Source: JABIBT01 sp964481835
Lineage (GTDB): Archaea > Nanobdellota > Nanobdellia > SCGC-AAA011-G17 > PNOQ01
Length of the DNA: 24,794 nucleotides
Assembly (NCBI GenBank): GCA_964481835.1
Contig: CAYZTT010000011.1
Coordinates: 1 to 24,794 of the forward strand
Reading direction: 5' to 3'
Shown here: piece by piece, positions 15,389 to 23,790 of the stretch
How positions within the stretch are numbered: position 1 is the first letter of the stretch
Layout of the letters: the number at the start of each line of letters is the position of its first letter
Notes under the pieces: generated by a model
What the model was told of the DNA's origin: nothing
Seen by the model: the letters and a program-made list of their open reading frames with translations, nothing else
The model's database searches: none
Made by a program: the position numbers and the translations under genes

Positions 15389-15811
15389 TTACTCTACTTT
15401 CCTCCAGAGGAATAATCTTAGTGTTCCGTACAGATCTGTCCCTACAGGATTAATTTCTTGAATGAAAATAGAATCGGAATATATTGTTTTATCCTCTGGG
15501 AGAGTTATTGTTAATAAGCAATTATCGGGGTCTCCCGTGCACATTTCAATCATAAAATCCAATGTCTCAATCATTGTCTCGTTTACTGTGTCATTTATGC
15601 AGTCAAAGGTTCCTGCCGTGAGGCAACCCCTCAAGAGTTCATCCGTTTGTATTTTGTTAAATATCGTGTCTTGCATTAGCCTTATATCATCTGGAGTTGC
15701 AGGTTTGATCTCTTGTCTATTTATATTGAGTGCGGTGGTTATGAAAATTAGTAATATTGCTATTGCAATCAAAGCTTCAAGTGTCCTTAGATATGCTTTT
15801 TTGTTTACCAT
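15389..15811 (-). CDS. Pilin-like protein with a non-standard signal
   Basis: This 140-residue secreted protein is the last gene of the pilus operon. Its N-terminus MVNKKAYLRTLEALIAIAIL has the basic head, a Glu and the long hydrophobic helix of pilin-like proteins, but the glycine before the cut site is missing (KKA rather than KKG). It may be processed differently or stay membrane-bound. The outer domain has three cysteines, GCLTAGTFDC with a third in EMCTGD, and DPDNCL adds a fourth. A minor pilin or pseudopilin is the best guess. The ATG overlaps the end of the upstream gene by seven bases, so translation is coupled. Confidence 0.65.
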   Translation of the reverse strand: MVNKKAYLRTLEALIAIAILLIFITTALNINRQEIKPATPDDIRLMQDTIFNKIQTDELLRGCLTAGTFDCINDTVNETMIETLDFMIEMCTGDPDNCLLTITLPEDKTIYSDSIFIQEINPVGTDLYGTLRLFLWRKVE

Positions 15812-16614
15812 ACTTTTACCAAAACAGTTACTCCGGTTCTATTTGTATTGTTGTGGATAATCCAATCTGCCCAAACTAGTGTGTTTACTGTATCTTTTTC
15901 TCCTGGCACTGTTTGATTATATGCCAACCTTGCTGGGCCGGCTAGATCGGTCCCGTTAAATACTTCTATTGTGAAATCTCTTTCAAGTGGGAAGTGGAAA
16001 TCTTCCTTTACCTCCGTGTAATCTTTTCCCGTAAAGAAAGTGTTAAATTTTTGTTCATAGATTCCGGTTATGGATTCCCCCAAACCAATAGTTGAGTTTT
16101 GTTGGCCGGTCCATACGGAAGTAGAAATTATATTTGTATCATTAAACATTTCATAATCTGAGAGATATATATCCAGTCTTACGGTCGCCTTTCCCCCGGG
16201 GGGAGCAGATAGAATTCCTACTTCAGGAAGATATGCTGCAATCTCAATTCTCTGATTTATTGAATCTATATCCTTGAGCTTGATTTGATCTGATTTATTG
16301 TTCAATACCATGAATTGTTTTTCGGAAATTATGCCTCCAAATTCGCTGGGGAGATTATGTAAATAAAATTTAAACGGCCTAATGGCCGCCCCCATGAGCC
16401 AAGGGTTTTTTTCCAATTTTAAAAAAGCGGGAAATCTTGTTAATTCTATAGAAAGATGCTCATCAATTCCGGCGTCAATTATTGAGCCAAGATATTCTGG
16501 AGAGTAATCTTGTTCAAATGAGGGCCCCATTAGAATAAATAGTATAACTAGATAAATTATAAATAAGCCTGCGCTTATTGCCCAGTCAACATATTGCAAT
16601 CCTTTTTTATTCAT
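15805..16614 (-). CDS. Minor pilin-like protein
   Basis: This 269-residue protein has a class III signal, MNKKG then LQYVDWAISAGLF, followed by a hydrophobic helix to about residue 30. An Asp takes the place of the usual Glu five residues after the cut. The long outer domain is beta-rich with N-x-T sequons and no recognised fold. The size and place next to the platform genes suggest a minor pilin, adaptor or tip protein. It starts one base after the stop of the platform gene upstream (TAAGATG). Confidence 0.7.
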   Translation of the reverse strand: MNKKGLQYVDWAISAGLFIIYLVILFILMGPSFEQDYSPEYLGSIIDAGIDEHLSIELTRFPAFLKLEKNPWLMGAAIRPFKFYLHNLPSEFGGIISEKQFMVLNNKSDQIKLKDIDSINQRIEIAAYLPEVGILSAPPGGKATVRLDIYLSDYEMFNDTNIISTSVWTGQQNSTIGLGESITGIYEQKFNTFFTGKDYTEVKEDFHFPLERDFTIEVFNGTDLAGPARLAYNQTVPGEKDTVNTLVWADWIIHNNTNRTGVTVLVKVW

Positions 16615-16615
16615 C

Positions 16616-17485
16616 TTAAAATAGTCCTGTTGCTAGCGTGAACGCTAGATATCCTACCAGCATTAGTATGAAAGAGTGCCTCACCCCGTATTTTATACTC
16701 CCCTCCGAGAATTTACCAACCATGAGGCCTGCAAATAGGCCCTGTATTAAAATTAGGAATATGAATATGTTCTCAAAATTTATTGATACTGGAAGCGTGT
16801 CTGAATCTAAGTCTGCGTTTGTTACCCCCCCGGTGTAGGTCACACCAGAGAAAACATCTCCACTGACATCTGCTAATTGGGGAAGTAAGAATATTTGTAG
16901 GACAATCATTATTGCGATGAATATGAAGAACACTAAATAACCTTGAATAATTTGCGAGAAAGAATTTGCCCTTCGTTCGTCTCGAATCTTTTTTATCTGA
17001 ACTACTGAAGAAGTTACTCCCTCTAAAACATCCTGTATATTCCCTCCGGATTGTTCTGCTTCGATAATTATTGTTACGGATCGAGTGATAACTTTGTTTC
17101 TAGTATTCTTTGAGAATCTTATCAATGCTTCTCTAAACGGGATTCCCCATTCAAGCTGGTGTCTGAGCTTTTTTATGTAAGGATTTAATGCCCCATAATT
17201 TGATTCAGAAGATTCGATTGTTGCTTTTGGTATCGGGGTGCCTGCCTTAACATTACTGGTTATGGACCTTACAAACTCGAGAAATTTCTCCTCTATTTCT
17301 CTCTGCCTTGAACCTTCTTTAATAAAATCTAGCCAGAATGGGAATAAGATTATTGCAATGCCCAATGCAATCCCTGGCTTTATCAGTTCGGAACCTTGAG
17401 GCAATAGGATTAGTAGTGAGAGAATTATTATAAACCCGCCTAGGGCCATTCCCACATAGTGTCCCAATGTTAGTTCTGGTTTCAT
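16616..17485 (-). CDS. T4P platform membrane protein (T2SSF domain, TadC-like)
   Basis: This 289-residue polytopic membrane protein has two TM helices near the N-terminus and a cytoplasmic T2SSF domain at about 65-165, with the KAGTPIPKAT and EAEQSGGNIQDVLEGV phrases typical of the family. At least three further TM helices follow. It should form the inner-membrane platform through which the ATPase drives pilus assembly. It is about half the size of archaellum FlaJ (which has two F domains), and its partner is the gene just upstream, so the two look like a TadB/TadC-type pair. Its ATG overlaps the upstream TGA by four bases. Confidence 0.85.
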   Translation of the reverse strand: MKPELTLGHYVGMALGGFIIILSLLILLPQGSELIKPGIALGIAIILFPFWLDFIKEGSRQREIEEKFLEFVRSITSNVKAGTPIPKATIESSESNYGALNPYIKKLRHQLEWGIPFREALIRFSKNTRNKVITRSVTIIIEAEQSGGNIQDVLEGVTSSVVQIKKIRDERRANSFSQIIQGYLVFFIFIAIMIVLQIFLLPQLADVSGDVFSGVTYTGGVTNADLDSDTLPVSINFENIFIFLILIQGLFAGLMVGKFSEGSIKYGVRHSFILMLVGYLAFTLATGLF

Positions 17486-18645
17486 GCTTCTGCCCTCGAT
17501 CCTTCAAGTAATAGGATAAATATCACATTTAGTAAGGGTATTGCTAAGAATACCGAAAGTAATGCAATTTTATCAATTGGGACTCCTCCAAGATTGGGAG
17601 ATATCCTTTCTAAAATTGCTAGGGTAACTATGAACAATAATGGGGCGGCAATTAATATCCCGGTATAAATTTCTGAATATGTTGCGATTATCTCTAAATA
17701 TTTTTGTTGATCCAATCTATAATTAATTAGTGCATCATCTGCTTTGCTGTTTAGATATTCCTTGATTCCTCCTCCGGTTTCAATTGTGGATGCTAACCCG
17801 TAAAGTAATTCTCTAAACTCGGATGATGCTGTTGAGCCAGCAACTGCTTTTAAGGAGGTAGTTAGGTTATATCCAAATACATTGATATAGTTTAGAATTC
17901 TCTCAAATTCAGGCTGCAGATGTTTATACTCCTTTGAATCAGATAATAGCTTAAAAATCTTAATGGGGGTTGCTCCCGAACTTGCTACCGCAGACATGTG
18001 TATGAGTGCGAATACCATTTCTTGCCTTATTAATTTGGATCGCGTAGATTTCTCATAGGAAGGATATTTCAGGAAAATAAAGAATGTTAACACTGAAGAT
18101 CCGATTCCAATTAAGAGTGCTAGCCAGATTTTTAGCAGAGCTATGAAGGCTATTGCAGTTATTATTGGGAAGGAGATTGCAGTAGAAAATAACATCATAC
18201 TAATGTAAGATTTAGAGAGAATCCTTATATTTGCAAGTGTTAGATCCTTTACCAAGTGATCGGTAAATTCTGGATATTTTTTTGATAGGAAAAAGGCAAA
18301 ATCCTCCATAAAAAAGTTTGAAACTTTTGAGAATGCATTTGATTTATATATTTTTGATTCTTTTCCTTTTTTCTTTTTCTTTGTTTGTTTTTTAACAAAA
18401 TCCTGTATTTCTTTTTTTCTTACTTTGACAGTCTCTGTCTTTCTTCGCTCTGCAATGTCAGATTCTTTAAGTTCTTTTGAGAAAGAGAGTAATGTCTCCT
18501 GTGTAGAGAATAAAATAGATTTTAATTGATCCTGATAGTATCTCTTTTTATCTAAAGGTGCAGATTCAAGGGAGGTTCTTATTACTATGGCTTCATCTGC
18601 ATATTCAACTAATTCCCTAGCTAACTTGAGTAGATTCTTTGACAT
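17482..18645 (-). CDS. T4P platform membrane protein (T2SSF domain, TadB-like)
   Basis: This 387-residue protein has an N-terminal ~150-residue cytoplasmic part that is helical and very basic in its middle (KKQTKKKKKGKESK). Two TM helices follow at ~158-200, then a T2SSF domain around 210-305 (IHMSAVASSGATPIKIF, STIETGGGIKEYL), then two more TM helices. With the 289-residue protein it forms the predicted pilus platform. The start at 18645 lies 29 bases inside the end of the 63-aa gene and has no SD, so it is probably made by coupled translation. The ORF ends with LLEGSRAEA overlapping the next gene. Confidence 0.85.
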   Translation of the reverse strand: MSKNLLKLARELVEYADEAIVIRTSLESAPLDKKRYYQDQLKSILFSTQETLLSFSKELKESDIAERRKTETVKVRKKEIQDFVKKQTKKKKKGKESKIYKSNAFSKVSNFFMEDFAFFLSKKYPEFTDHLVKDLTLANIRILSKSYISMMLFSTAISFPIITAIAFIALLKIWLALLIGIGSSVLTFFIFLKYPSYEKSTRSKLIRQEMVFALIHMSAVASSGATPIKIFKLLSDSKEYKHLQPEFERILNYINVFGYNLTTSLKAVAGSTASSEFRELLYGLASTIETGGGIKEYLNSKADDALINYRLDQQKYLEIIATYSEIYTGILIAAPLLFIVTLAILERISPNLGGVPIDKIALLSVFLAIPLLNVIFILLLEGSRAEA

Positions 18646-18808
18646 TTTCTTTTATATTTTTCTCAATATTTTTTAGTATGGATTCCATATAGAGCTCTAG
18701 CTTTTTTCTCTCTGCTTTTGGCCCATGTTTAGAAACTAAATCCTCATACTTTCTAGTTAGATCTAATAATAATTCTGAATTTTTCTTAAAAATTTGAAGA
18801 TTATCCAT
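18617..18808 (-). CDS. 63-aa helical protein between pilus ATPase and platform
   Basis: This small, charged, helix-forming protein has no TM segment and no cysteine. It starts one base after the stop of the ATPase gene (TAAAATGG) and overlaps the platform gene by 29 bases, so all three are translationally linked. Its pattern (SELLLDLTRKYEDLV, then KKLELYMESILKN) faintly resembles the first 60 residues of the platform protein (ARELVEYADEAI, then KKRYYQDQLKSIL), as if both were the same helical hairpin. It is the only gene here that ends in TAG, and a TGA follows three codons later. Function is unknown; a stabiliser or link between ATPase and platform is a guess. I judge it real from spacing and composition. 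Confidence 0.6.
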   Translation of the reverse strand: MDNLQIFKKNSELLLDLTRKYEDLVSKHGPKAERKKLELYMESILKNIEKNIKENVKESTQVS

Positions 18809-18809
18809 T

Positions 18810-20459
18810 TTATAATATTCCGTACTTTTTTAGTGTGCCTTCAGGATCTTTATAATAATCATTGACTATTTGTTGGACGTTATGGAATTCAAACACCTCT
18901 TGCTTGTATAATTCTCTTAACAACCTAGTTCTTCTTTCGAACTCCATCTGTAATGTTTCGTAACTTACCCCGCTTGCCCTTACGATCTCTTGGAAAACGT
19001 AGCTTTGTGATGTTGGGACAAAGGTGTCTGCCTTCGGATCCCATACAAACGGCTTATTTGTTTGTGCAGATCCGTTATCATCTACAGAGATTACTTCCAC
19101 TACTTCCCTTAACCTTCTTGTGGATTTGCCTCCAATTTTTACATGAGACATGATTAATACAACATCCATGGTCTCTACTAAAGAAGATGAAAGATTAATT
19201 GGGGGCGTTTCTAGTCTTTTAATCATAGTTTCTACAGAATCTGCGTGCATTGTCCCGAATGATGGGTGTCCGGAGGCCATTCCTTGGAATAATACATATG
19301 CTTCTTCGCCCCTTACTTCCCCTACTATTACGTAATCTGGGTTTTGTCTAAATGACTCTTTTAACAAATTGAATAATGTGACTTCTCCTGATTTCTTCCC
19401 CATAATATTGGTTGCTCCGACTCCGCCCCTTGCTACAGCGGGAAGCCAGTTTGAGTGCTCCAAGTTTAGTTCTCGAGTATCCTCAATAGATACTATTCTT
19501 GCCTCTGGTTGTATGAAGAATGTCAATCCATTAAGCATGGTTGTTTTTCCAGAACCTGTCCCTCCGATGATCATAACATTCTGCTCGTGTTCTATTAGAA
19601 GCCATAAGTAAGCAAGTATTTCTGCCGAAGTAGAGCCCAGCTTGATTAATTGTGTTGGGGTCCAAGGCACTTTTGTGAACTTTCTAATTGTAAATGTGGG
19701 CCCCTTTGACGAAATATCCTCTGTGTAAGTTGCGTTTACCCTAGATCCATCTGGAAGTGCTCCGTCAAGTAACGGTGTGGCATACGAAATGTATTGCCCT
19801 GTTTTTTGGGCTAATTTTTCTACAAAATTCGATAGCTCCAATATTGTGTTGAATGTTATGTCTGTTTTTAGGTTTCTATACTTTCTGTGCACCACATAAA
19901 CTGGTACCCCCATCCCATTACACTCTATATCTTCTATGAAATAGTCATTCATTAGGGGCTCTATTCTCCCTAGGCCAACAAAGTCCCGGTAGATATAATA
20001 CATAATTTTTAAGTAGGATTCTTTTGTTAATTTTATTCTTAATTCTTCTAATAGAGATTTTATGTTTTTTTCTAAATATTCTACAATTGTCTCTCCCTTG
20101 GATGTTGCTAGAAAGCTAATGTTTAGTAACTCTTTTATTCCTTCTTCTAAGAGGTTTAGTATCCTCTGCTCATTTAATTCTAGTTGAGGTTCTTCTAAAC
20201 GGTATACTAGCTCCCTTGCATCCGGATCCCATTTTATGTGGGCGAATGCATATGGTGCAAGAAGAGGATATTTTACATCTACTTGTTCTTTTGGAACATC
20301 TGGAAGAACAGGTATGTCTTTATTTTTTTGAATCTCAAACTTTCTTTGTTTGTCCTCTAAAGAAGGCATCTTTTTCAGCCTAGTGAATATGTTCTCTTTC
20401 TTTTCAGATAAATTTGGGAGCTTTTTAGCTGAAAGTCTTGGTAATGCTTTATTTGTCAT
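18810..20459 (-). CDS. Type II/IV secretion ATPase driving pilus assembly
   Basis: This 549-residue ATPase is of the GspE/PilB/FlaI/TadA family, close to the usual archaeal length. Walker A GGTGSGKTT is at 299-307. The Asp box is in IVSIEDTREL, Walker B in DYVIVGEVRGEEA, and the His box in GMASGHPSFGTMHADS. An ARRRREV-like basic end lies in STRRLREVVEV. The N-terminal ~270 residues form the usual domain with LLDGALPDGSRVNATY. There is no tetracysteine zinc site. As the only ATPase of the locus it should power assembly; no retraction ATPase is present. Genes before and after are separated by one base or less, so expression depends on the pilin promoter or on upstream genes. Confidence 0.93.
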   Translation of the reverse strand: MTNKALPRLSAKKLPNLSEKKENIFTRLKKMPSLEDKQRKFEIQKNKDIPVLPDVPKEQVDVKYPLLAPYAFAHIKWDPDARELVYRLEEPQLELNEQRILNLLEEGIKELLNISFLATSKGETIVEYLEKNIKSLLEELRIKLTKESYLKIMYYIYRDFVGLGRIEPLMNDYFIEDIECNGMGVPVYVVHRKYRNLKTDITFNTILELSNFVEKLAQKTGQYISYATPLLDGALPDGSRVNATYTEDISSKGPTFTIRKFTKVPWTPTQLIKLGSTSAEILAYLWLLIEHEQNVMIIGGTGSGKTTMLNGLTFFIQPEARIVSIEDTRELNLEHSNWLPAVARGGVGATNIMGKKSGEVTLFNLLKESFRQNPDYVIVGEVRGEEAYVLFQGMASGHPSFGTMHADSVETMIKRLETPPINLSSSLVETMDVVLIMSHVKIGGKSTRRLREVVEVISVDDNGSAQTNKPFVWDPKADTFVPTSQSYVFQEIVRASGVSYETLQMEFERRTRLLRELYKQEVFEFHNVQQIVNDYYKDPEGTLKKYGIL

Positions 20460-20460
20460 T

Positions 20461-20964
20461 TTATAATTGTGTTATTTTTACTGTCCCTCCACCAGTGTTA
20501 GAGATAGAGAGTAAATGTGTTCCTTTTATTGGATTTATCCCCATATAGTCTAAAGTAATATGGGTGTATGCAAGGGTGAGAGAAATATCATATTCCCCTT
20601 TTTGTGCAGAATCTTCAGTTAGAATTTGTAGGTTTCCTTCATCCACGGGATATCCTGGCTCGGATAAAAGTGCTTTAGTTCTGGTTGTCCATATTATCTC
20701 ATTTGTTCCCGTGTTAATATCTAGATCTCCTTTTCCGATCTCTATTTTTAATTGTGTTTGTGCCCCCGGACCTTGATTGAATACTGAACGAACGTTACTA
20801 TCTAATACAAACATTATTTCTTTTGTTTGCTTTGCTACATGGTTGTCTCGCATTTTTTGTATTGTTGGGAGACCAACTGCTAGAACAATTGAGAGAATTA
20901 TAATGCCGAGGGCTATGTAAAGAACTGCTGAAATCCAAATATCCCCCTTTTTATTAGTTTTCAT
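20461..20964 (-). CDS. Minor pilin-like protein
   Basis: This 167-residue protein has a class III signal MKTNKKG then DIWISAVLYIALGIIIL. The mature part has one hydrophobic helix and a beta-rich outer domain (LKIEIGKGDLDINTG, ISNTGGGTVKITQL). It has no cysteine. It follows the major pilin after 22 T-rich bases and directly precedes the ATPase, so it is made from the reduced readthrough transcript, as fits a minor pilin. The first mature residue is Asp, which is unusual next to the Ile/Val/Gln of its neighbours. Confidence 0.7.
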   Translation of the reverse strand: MKTNKKGDIWISAVLYIALGIIILSIVLAVGLPTIQKMRDNHVAKQTKEIMFVLDSNVRSVFNQGPGAQTQLKIEIGKGDLDINTGTNEIIWTTRTKALLSEPGYPVDEGNLQILTEDSAQKGEYDISLTLAYTHITLDYMGINPIKGTHLLSISNTGGGTVKITQL

Positions 20965-20986
20965 AGTAAAAAAAGAAAAAAGGAAA
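20965..20986 (-). terminator. T-rich tract after the major pilin gene
   Basis: The minus strand reads TTTCCTTTTTTCTTTTTTT between the pilin stop and the next ATG. This could end most pilin transcripts and let only some continue into the ATPase genes. Confidence 0.5.
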
Positions 20987-21478
20987 TTATGTTGCTGTTA
21001 CTCCATCTATTGTCTCGCCGTTTCCACAAACTTCACTACATGGTACGTCTTTGTATGTTCCGTTTACTTCTATGATAAATCTTATATCATAAACGTTTCC
21101 CGTAGTTAGACTGATTGTGGCCGATGCATCAGAATAGTCTTCTACTGTTCCATTGCCGGCTGTAGTCTCTAGATTTAGATCTGCTACATTCGCTCCAGTG
21201 GAATCTAATGCAATTACCTTAACAGCATAAGCTCCTGGTCCGGAGTTTGAAGCAGAAACATCAATGTCCCCTGTAGCAGTACCGCCTGTAGCCGAGAAAC
21301 TCAAGAACCGAATTGCATCAGTACATTGCTCAAGTGCATCTGCAGTACAAGCTTGTTGATTCTGTGTGTCATCTGTTAGACTACTTATCCATGTAATTAC
21401 TAGAACCGCAACAACAATTGTGAATCCAATAATCAGGACAGTTGCAATCAGTGGCGATATACCTTTCTTGTTGTTCAA
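20987..21478 (-). CDS. Probable major pilin
   Basis: This type IV pilin has 163 residues from the start chosen here. The signal is MNNKKG then ISPLIATVLIIGFTIVVAVLVITW, the classic archaeal pilin N-terminal domain. The short outer domain (~125 residues) is Ala/Thr/Gly-rich with four cysteines (ACTADALEQC and PCSEVC). The frame extends to a GTG at 21487, but that codon lies inside the SD sequence AAAGGAGGTG. The TTG at 21478, seven bases after GGAGGT (21486-21491), is therefore the start, which also puts the KKG signal at the normal depth. Its own promoter, strong SD and T-rich tract afterwards point to high expression relative to the other pilus genes. Confidence 0.8.
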   Translation of the reverse strand: MNNKKGISPLIATVLIIGFTIVVAVLVITWISSLTDDTQNQQACTADALEQCTDAIRFLSFSATGGTATGDIDVSASNSGPGAYAVKVIALDSTGANVADLNLETTAGNGTVEDYSDASATISLTTGNVYDIRFIIEVNGTYKDVPCSEVCGNGETIDGVTAT

Positions 21479-21485
21479 AATAAAC

Positions 21486-21541
21486 ACCTCCTTTATGTTT
21501 AATATTATTATACTTAGAATTTGAGTTTAGAGTATTTAAAG
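21486..21541 (-). promoter_or_regulatory. Promoter and SD of the major pilin
   Basis: CTTTAAATACT at 21531-21541 on the minus strand is a TATA box that would start RNA near 21510. The GGAGGT at 21486-21491 decides the TTG start at 21478. Confidence 0.65.
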
Positions 21542-21551
21542 TTTTTTGTTT

Positions 21552-22034
21552 TTATACACAAGTTGGGGCATTGGATTCTTGCGCTTGGCCGTCGCAATAC
21601 TTAAGATTTTGGCCTATCGAGACTACGGGGACAACCTGTATCCCATCTATGAGGGTAACAAGTGATGCATTTACATCTACGGTGATATCTGCAGTGGTCC
21701 CTTCTTGTATCGCTTTCGCTATTTCATCTGTTTGGGAAGTAGTTAAGGATCTAGAATTGATTATTAGTTTACTTATTCTTGAGGTCCCGGTATTTGCGAT
21801 GTTCATTGTTAGTCGATATGTTGAAGGCGTGGCCCCGGTTAGGTCCTCGCATGTCAACTCGGTTATTTGTATTTCTGATTTAGAACATTCTTGTGCTAAT
21901 TGTGATTCTGCCTTTGCACGTTGCTCATCAATAAATTGATTATACCAAAACCAGAGAATTATTGCGATTATGATTACAATTGCCACTAAAAGGACTGTTG
22001 CGACAATTGGTGATACCCCTCTTTTGTTTTTCAT
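21552..22034 (-). CDS. Pilin-like protein
   Basis: This 160-residue protein has the signal MKNKRG then VSPIVATVLLVAIVIIIAIILWFWYNQF, the archaeal pilin N-terminal domain. A charged helix follows (EQRAKAESQLAQECSK), then an outer beta domain ending in a Cys-rich tail (LKYCDGQAQ, APTCV). It has four cysteines, which could pair. It is probably a minor or alternative pilin. Its ATG is one base after the upstream stop, so it is part of the 23270 transcript. The major pilin promoter begins just after its stop. Confidence 0.75.
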   Translation of the reverse strand: MKNKRGVSPIVATVLLVAIVIIIAIILWFWYNQFIDEQRAKAESQLAQECSKSEIQITELTCEDLTGATPSTYRLTMNIANTGTSRISKLIINSRSLTTSQTDEIAKAIQEGTTADITVDVNASLVTLIDGIQVVPVVSIGQNLKYCDGQAQESNAPTCV

Positions 22035-22035
22035 T

Positions 22036-22608
22036 TTAATTATAATACTTATTTAATAGAGATTCATTATTTAAAATTATCCCTTTTTCTGCGCAAGCAA
22101 ACGTTTTTTCATCAACAGTTATCCATGGAGTTATCTGGATATGGGTCAGATTATGGGTTGCAAGGGGATCTAAATCATCATCCGGGGTTATTGCATTTAA
22201 TCCACTACAATCAGTTTTATCCACATTACTATATTCCTGCGTGTTGTTTGCTGTAACTATGAATGTTTCGAATTGATTTGTTCCGGGAGGGATGTCTAAC
22301 CCTCCAAGAAGCAGATCGCACCATGCTAGAGTAAACTTGGTTGTTGTCCTCCCGAGGGACAGTCGCTTTATTGAGAACCCCCCTTCGTTGGTGAGGTTCA
22401 ATCTTATCGCTTGGTCATTAGTTCGGTCTATCCCTGTTCCTTCGTCACTTAATTGTAAATCTACTTGGCCACAATATTCTTCCCAGTTCTCTGGTAGCTC
22501 TAAATTACTAAACTGATCTATTGCCCAGGTGGTTATTAATAATCCTGCGGAAACACTAAACCCTATGATTAAAACCCATCCTATTAGTGGAGATATTCCT
22601 TTTTTCAT
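22036..22608 (-). CDS. Pilin-like protein
   Basis: This 190-residue protein has the signal MKKG then ISPLIGWVLIIGFSVSAGLLITTW. This is the pilin domain again, but with only three residues before the glycine. The outer domain contains NWEEYCGQVDL, AWCDLLLGG, DKTDC-like and TFACAEKG stretches, giving four cysteines. Its ATG overlaps the upstream gene stop by four bases. It is probably a minor pilin. Confidence 0.72.
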   Translation of the reverse strand: MKKGISPLIGWVLIIGFSVSAGLLITTWAIDQFSNLELPENWEEYCGQVDLQLSDEGTGIDRTNDQAIRLNLTNEGGFSIKRLSLGRTTTKFTLAWCDLLLGGLDIPPGTNQFETFIVTANNTQEYSNVDKTDCSGLNAITPDDDLDPLATHNLTHIQITPWITVDEKTFACAEKGIILNNESLLNKYYN

Positions 22609-23270
22609 CTTTTTTTCACCTGATTTGCAACTATTGAATCATTTTGTCCTGGACTGAATTGGAATTCATATCCAGTTCCGGCATCACCATATTGAAATAC
22701 TTCTTGACCGGAGGGCAGGTTTATCAATACTTCTAATTCTGGATTTCCTGGATCTAAATCGAATGTATGGAAAAATCCCCCAACACTAAGGCTGAATTCG
22801 TCTGGGACCATTGCAGTGTACCAGCCATGACCAAAATTCTCAGTTTGTATTGGGACTTTGTGCGAAAATTCTTTCCCTCCCACCATAATTTTTACATCTT
22901 GTATAAGTTGTTCTTGTATGCCCAAAACTCGAGTATCATCTTCTGTAATTAATACCTCATCAAAATAATTTGCCACTCTAACATCTTCTCCATCTGAGTA
23001 AACATAAAGTAATTGTAAATTTGGAGAACGTTGCTTTGCGAATTTCATATATTCTCGGGTAAACCCATCTAGTGTGGCTTCTACGTCACTCTCAGTTGAG
23101 AGGGCATTATTTACTACATACTCTGACTCTGTTATGTAGTTGTTTGTTAAGTCTTCAAATTCCTCGAAAAGTATTGCCTCCCTTACTTCATTGGGGGTTG
23201 CAGTGACAGCGAATGCTGCTATAGCTATGATTATAGCTATGATGAGATAAAATTGGCCTCTTTTATTCAT
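22605..23270 (-). CDS. Pilin-like protein, first gene of the pilus locus
   Basis: This 221-residue protein has the signal MNKRG then QFYLIIAIIIAIAAFAV. The mature protein begins QFYLI, a common start of archaeal minor pilins. The outer domain is larger than in the others and without cysteine (LQLLYVYSDGEDVRVANYF, FHTFDLDPGNPELEVLI). It ends with a basic NQVKKR. Leaderless start: the TATA box at 23291-23300 is about 26 bases before the ATG. Confidence 0.72.
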   Translation of the reverse strand: MNKRGQFYLIIAIIIAIAAFAVTATPNEVREAILFEEFEDLTNNYITESEYVVNNALSTESDVEATLDGFTREYMKFAKQRSPNLQLLYVYSDGEDVRVANYFDEVLITEDDTRVLGIQEQLIQDVKIMVGGKEFSHKVPIQTENFGHGWYTAMVPDEFSLSVGGFFHTFDLDPGNPELEVLINLPSGQEVFQYGDAGTGYEFQFSPGQNDSIVANQVKKR

Positions 23271-23290
23271 AGTTAGAAAATCTAATTTAT

Positions 23291-23300
23291 AGTTTATATA
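23291..23300 (-). promoter_or_regulatory. TATA box of the pilus locus
   Basis: TATATAAACT on the minus strand lies about 26 bases before the ATG at 23270. It is the upstream promoter of the pilus genes. Confidence 0.6.
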
Positions 23301-23309
23301 GTTTTTTGT

Positions 23310-23765
23310 TTAACCAAAATAGTGATTCTTAGTTAGATCCGATTTTCCTTGTTTCCATGACTTGTCTAACTTATCTATTATGAACATTGTTTTTTTTGTT
23401 AATTTTGGCCAAACTTTAAAAGTTGTTTTTATATAGTTGGCTTCTTTAGCATCTGTTGAAGAGACATTCAATGCAAGTGCTTTCCTATCTAAGGATAGTA
23501 TCTCTTCATAGATTTTTGAGAGATCTTCTTTTTCTCTTTCTGTAAAGAATTTTGCTTCATACATTTCGATCATTACTGCTTGATTTGGAAACATTATTTT
23601 CTCAAAGATTCTTGCAAAGAAAACTATTTTTTCGTGCATTCTTTTTCTTATGGATCTAAGTAGGAAGAAAGGATCATCTATGTAATCTAGTTCAAAGTTC
23701 TTGTTTAACTCATGATATTTGGGTAAAGAGTATTTCTTTTGGAGTTTTTTGTAAAGTTCTTCCAT
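23310..23765 (-). CDS. Helical protein of unknown function
   Basis: This 151-residue soluble protein is predicted almost wholly helical. It is basic and aromatic, with segments such as DYIDDPFFLLRSIRKRMHEK and FFTEREKEDLSKIYEEI. It has no cysteine, signal peptide or membrane segment, and I recognise no family. It has its own TATA box and lies between the pilus locus and tRNA-Thr. The gene is transcribed from a leaderless start at 23765. A role in the pilus system is not indicated beyond position. Confidence 0.65.
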   Translation of the reverse strand: MEELYKKLQKKYSLPKYHELNKNFELDYIDDPFFLLRSIRKRMHEKIVFFARIFEKIMFPNQAVMIEMYEAKFFTEREKEDLSKIYEEILSLDRKALALNVSSTDAKEANYIKTTFKVWPKLTKKTMFIIDKLDKSWKQGKSDLTKNHYFG

Positions 23766-23790
23766 TTCAGGTTTTGAGCTTAGAAGTAGT

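Noticed and set aside
21479..21487. GTG start at 21487 for the major pilin
   Set aside because: The GTG is part of the SD sequence AAAGGAGGTG; the TTG at 21478 has correct spacing and normal signal length.
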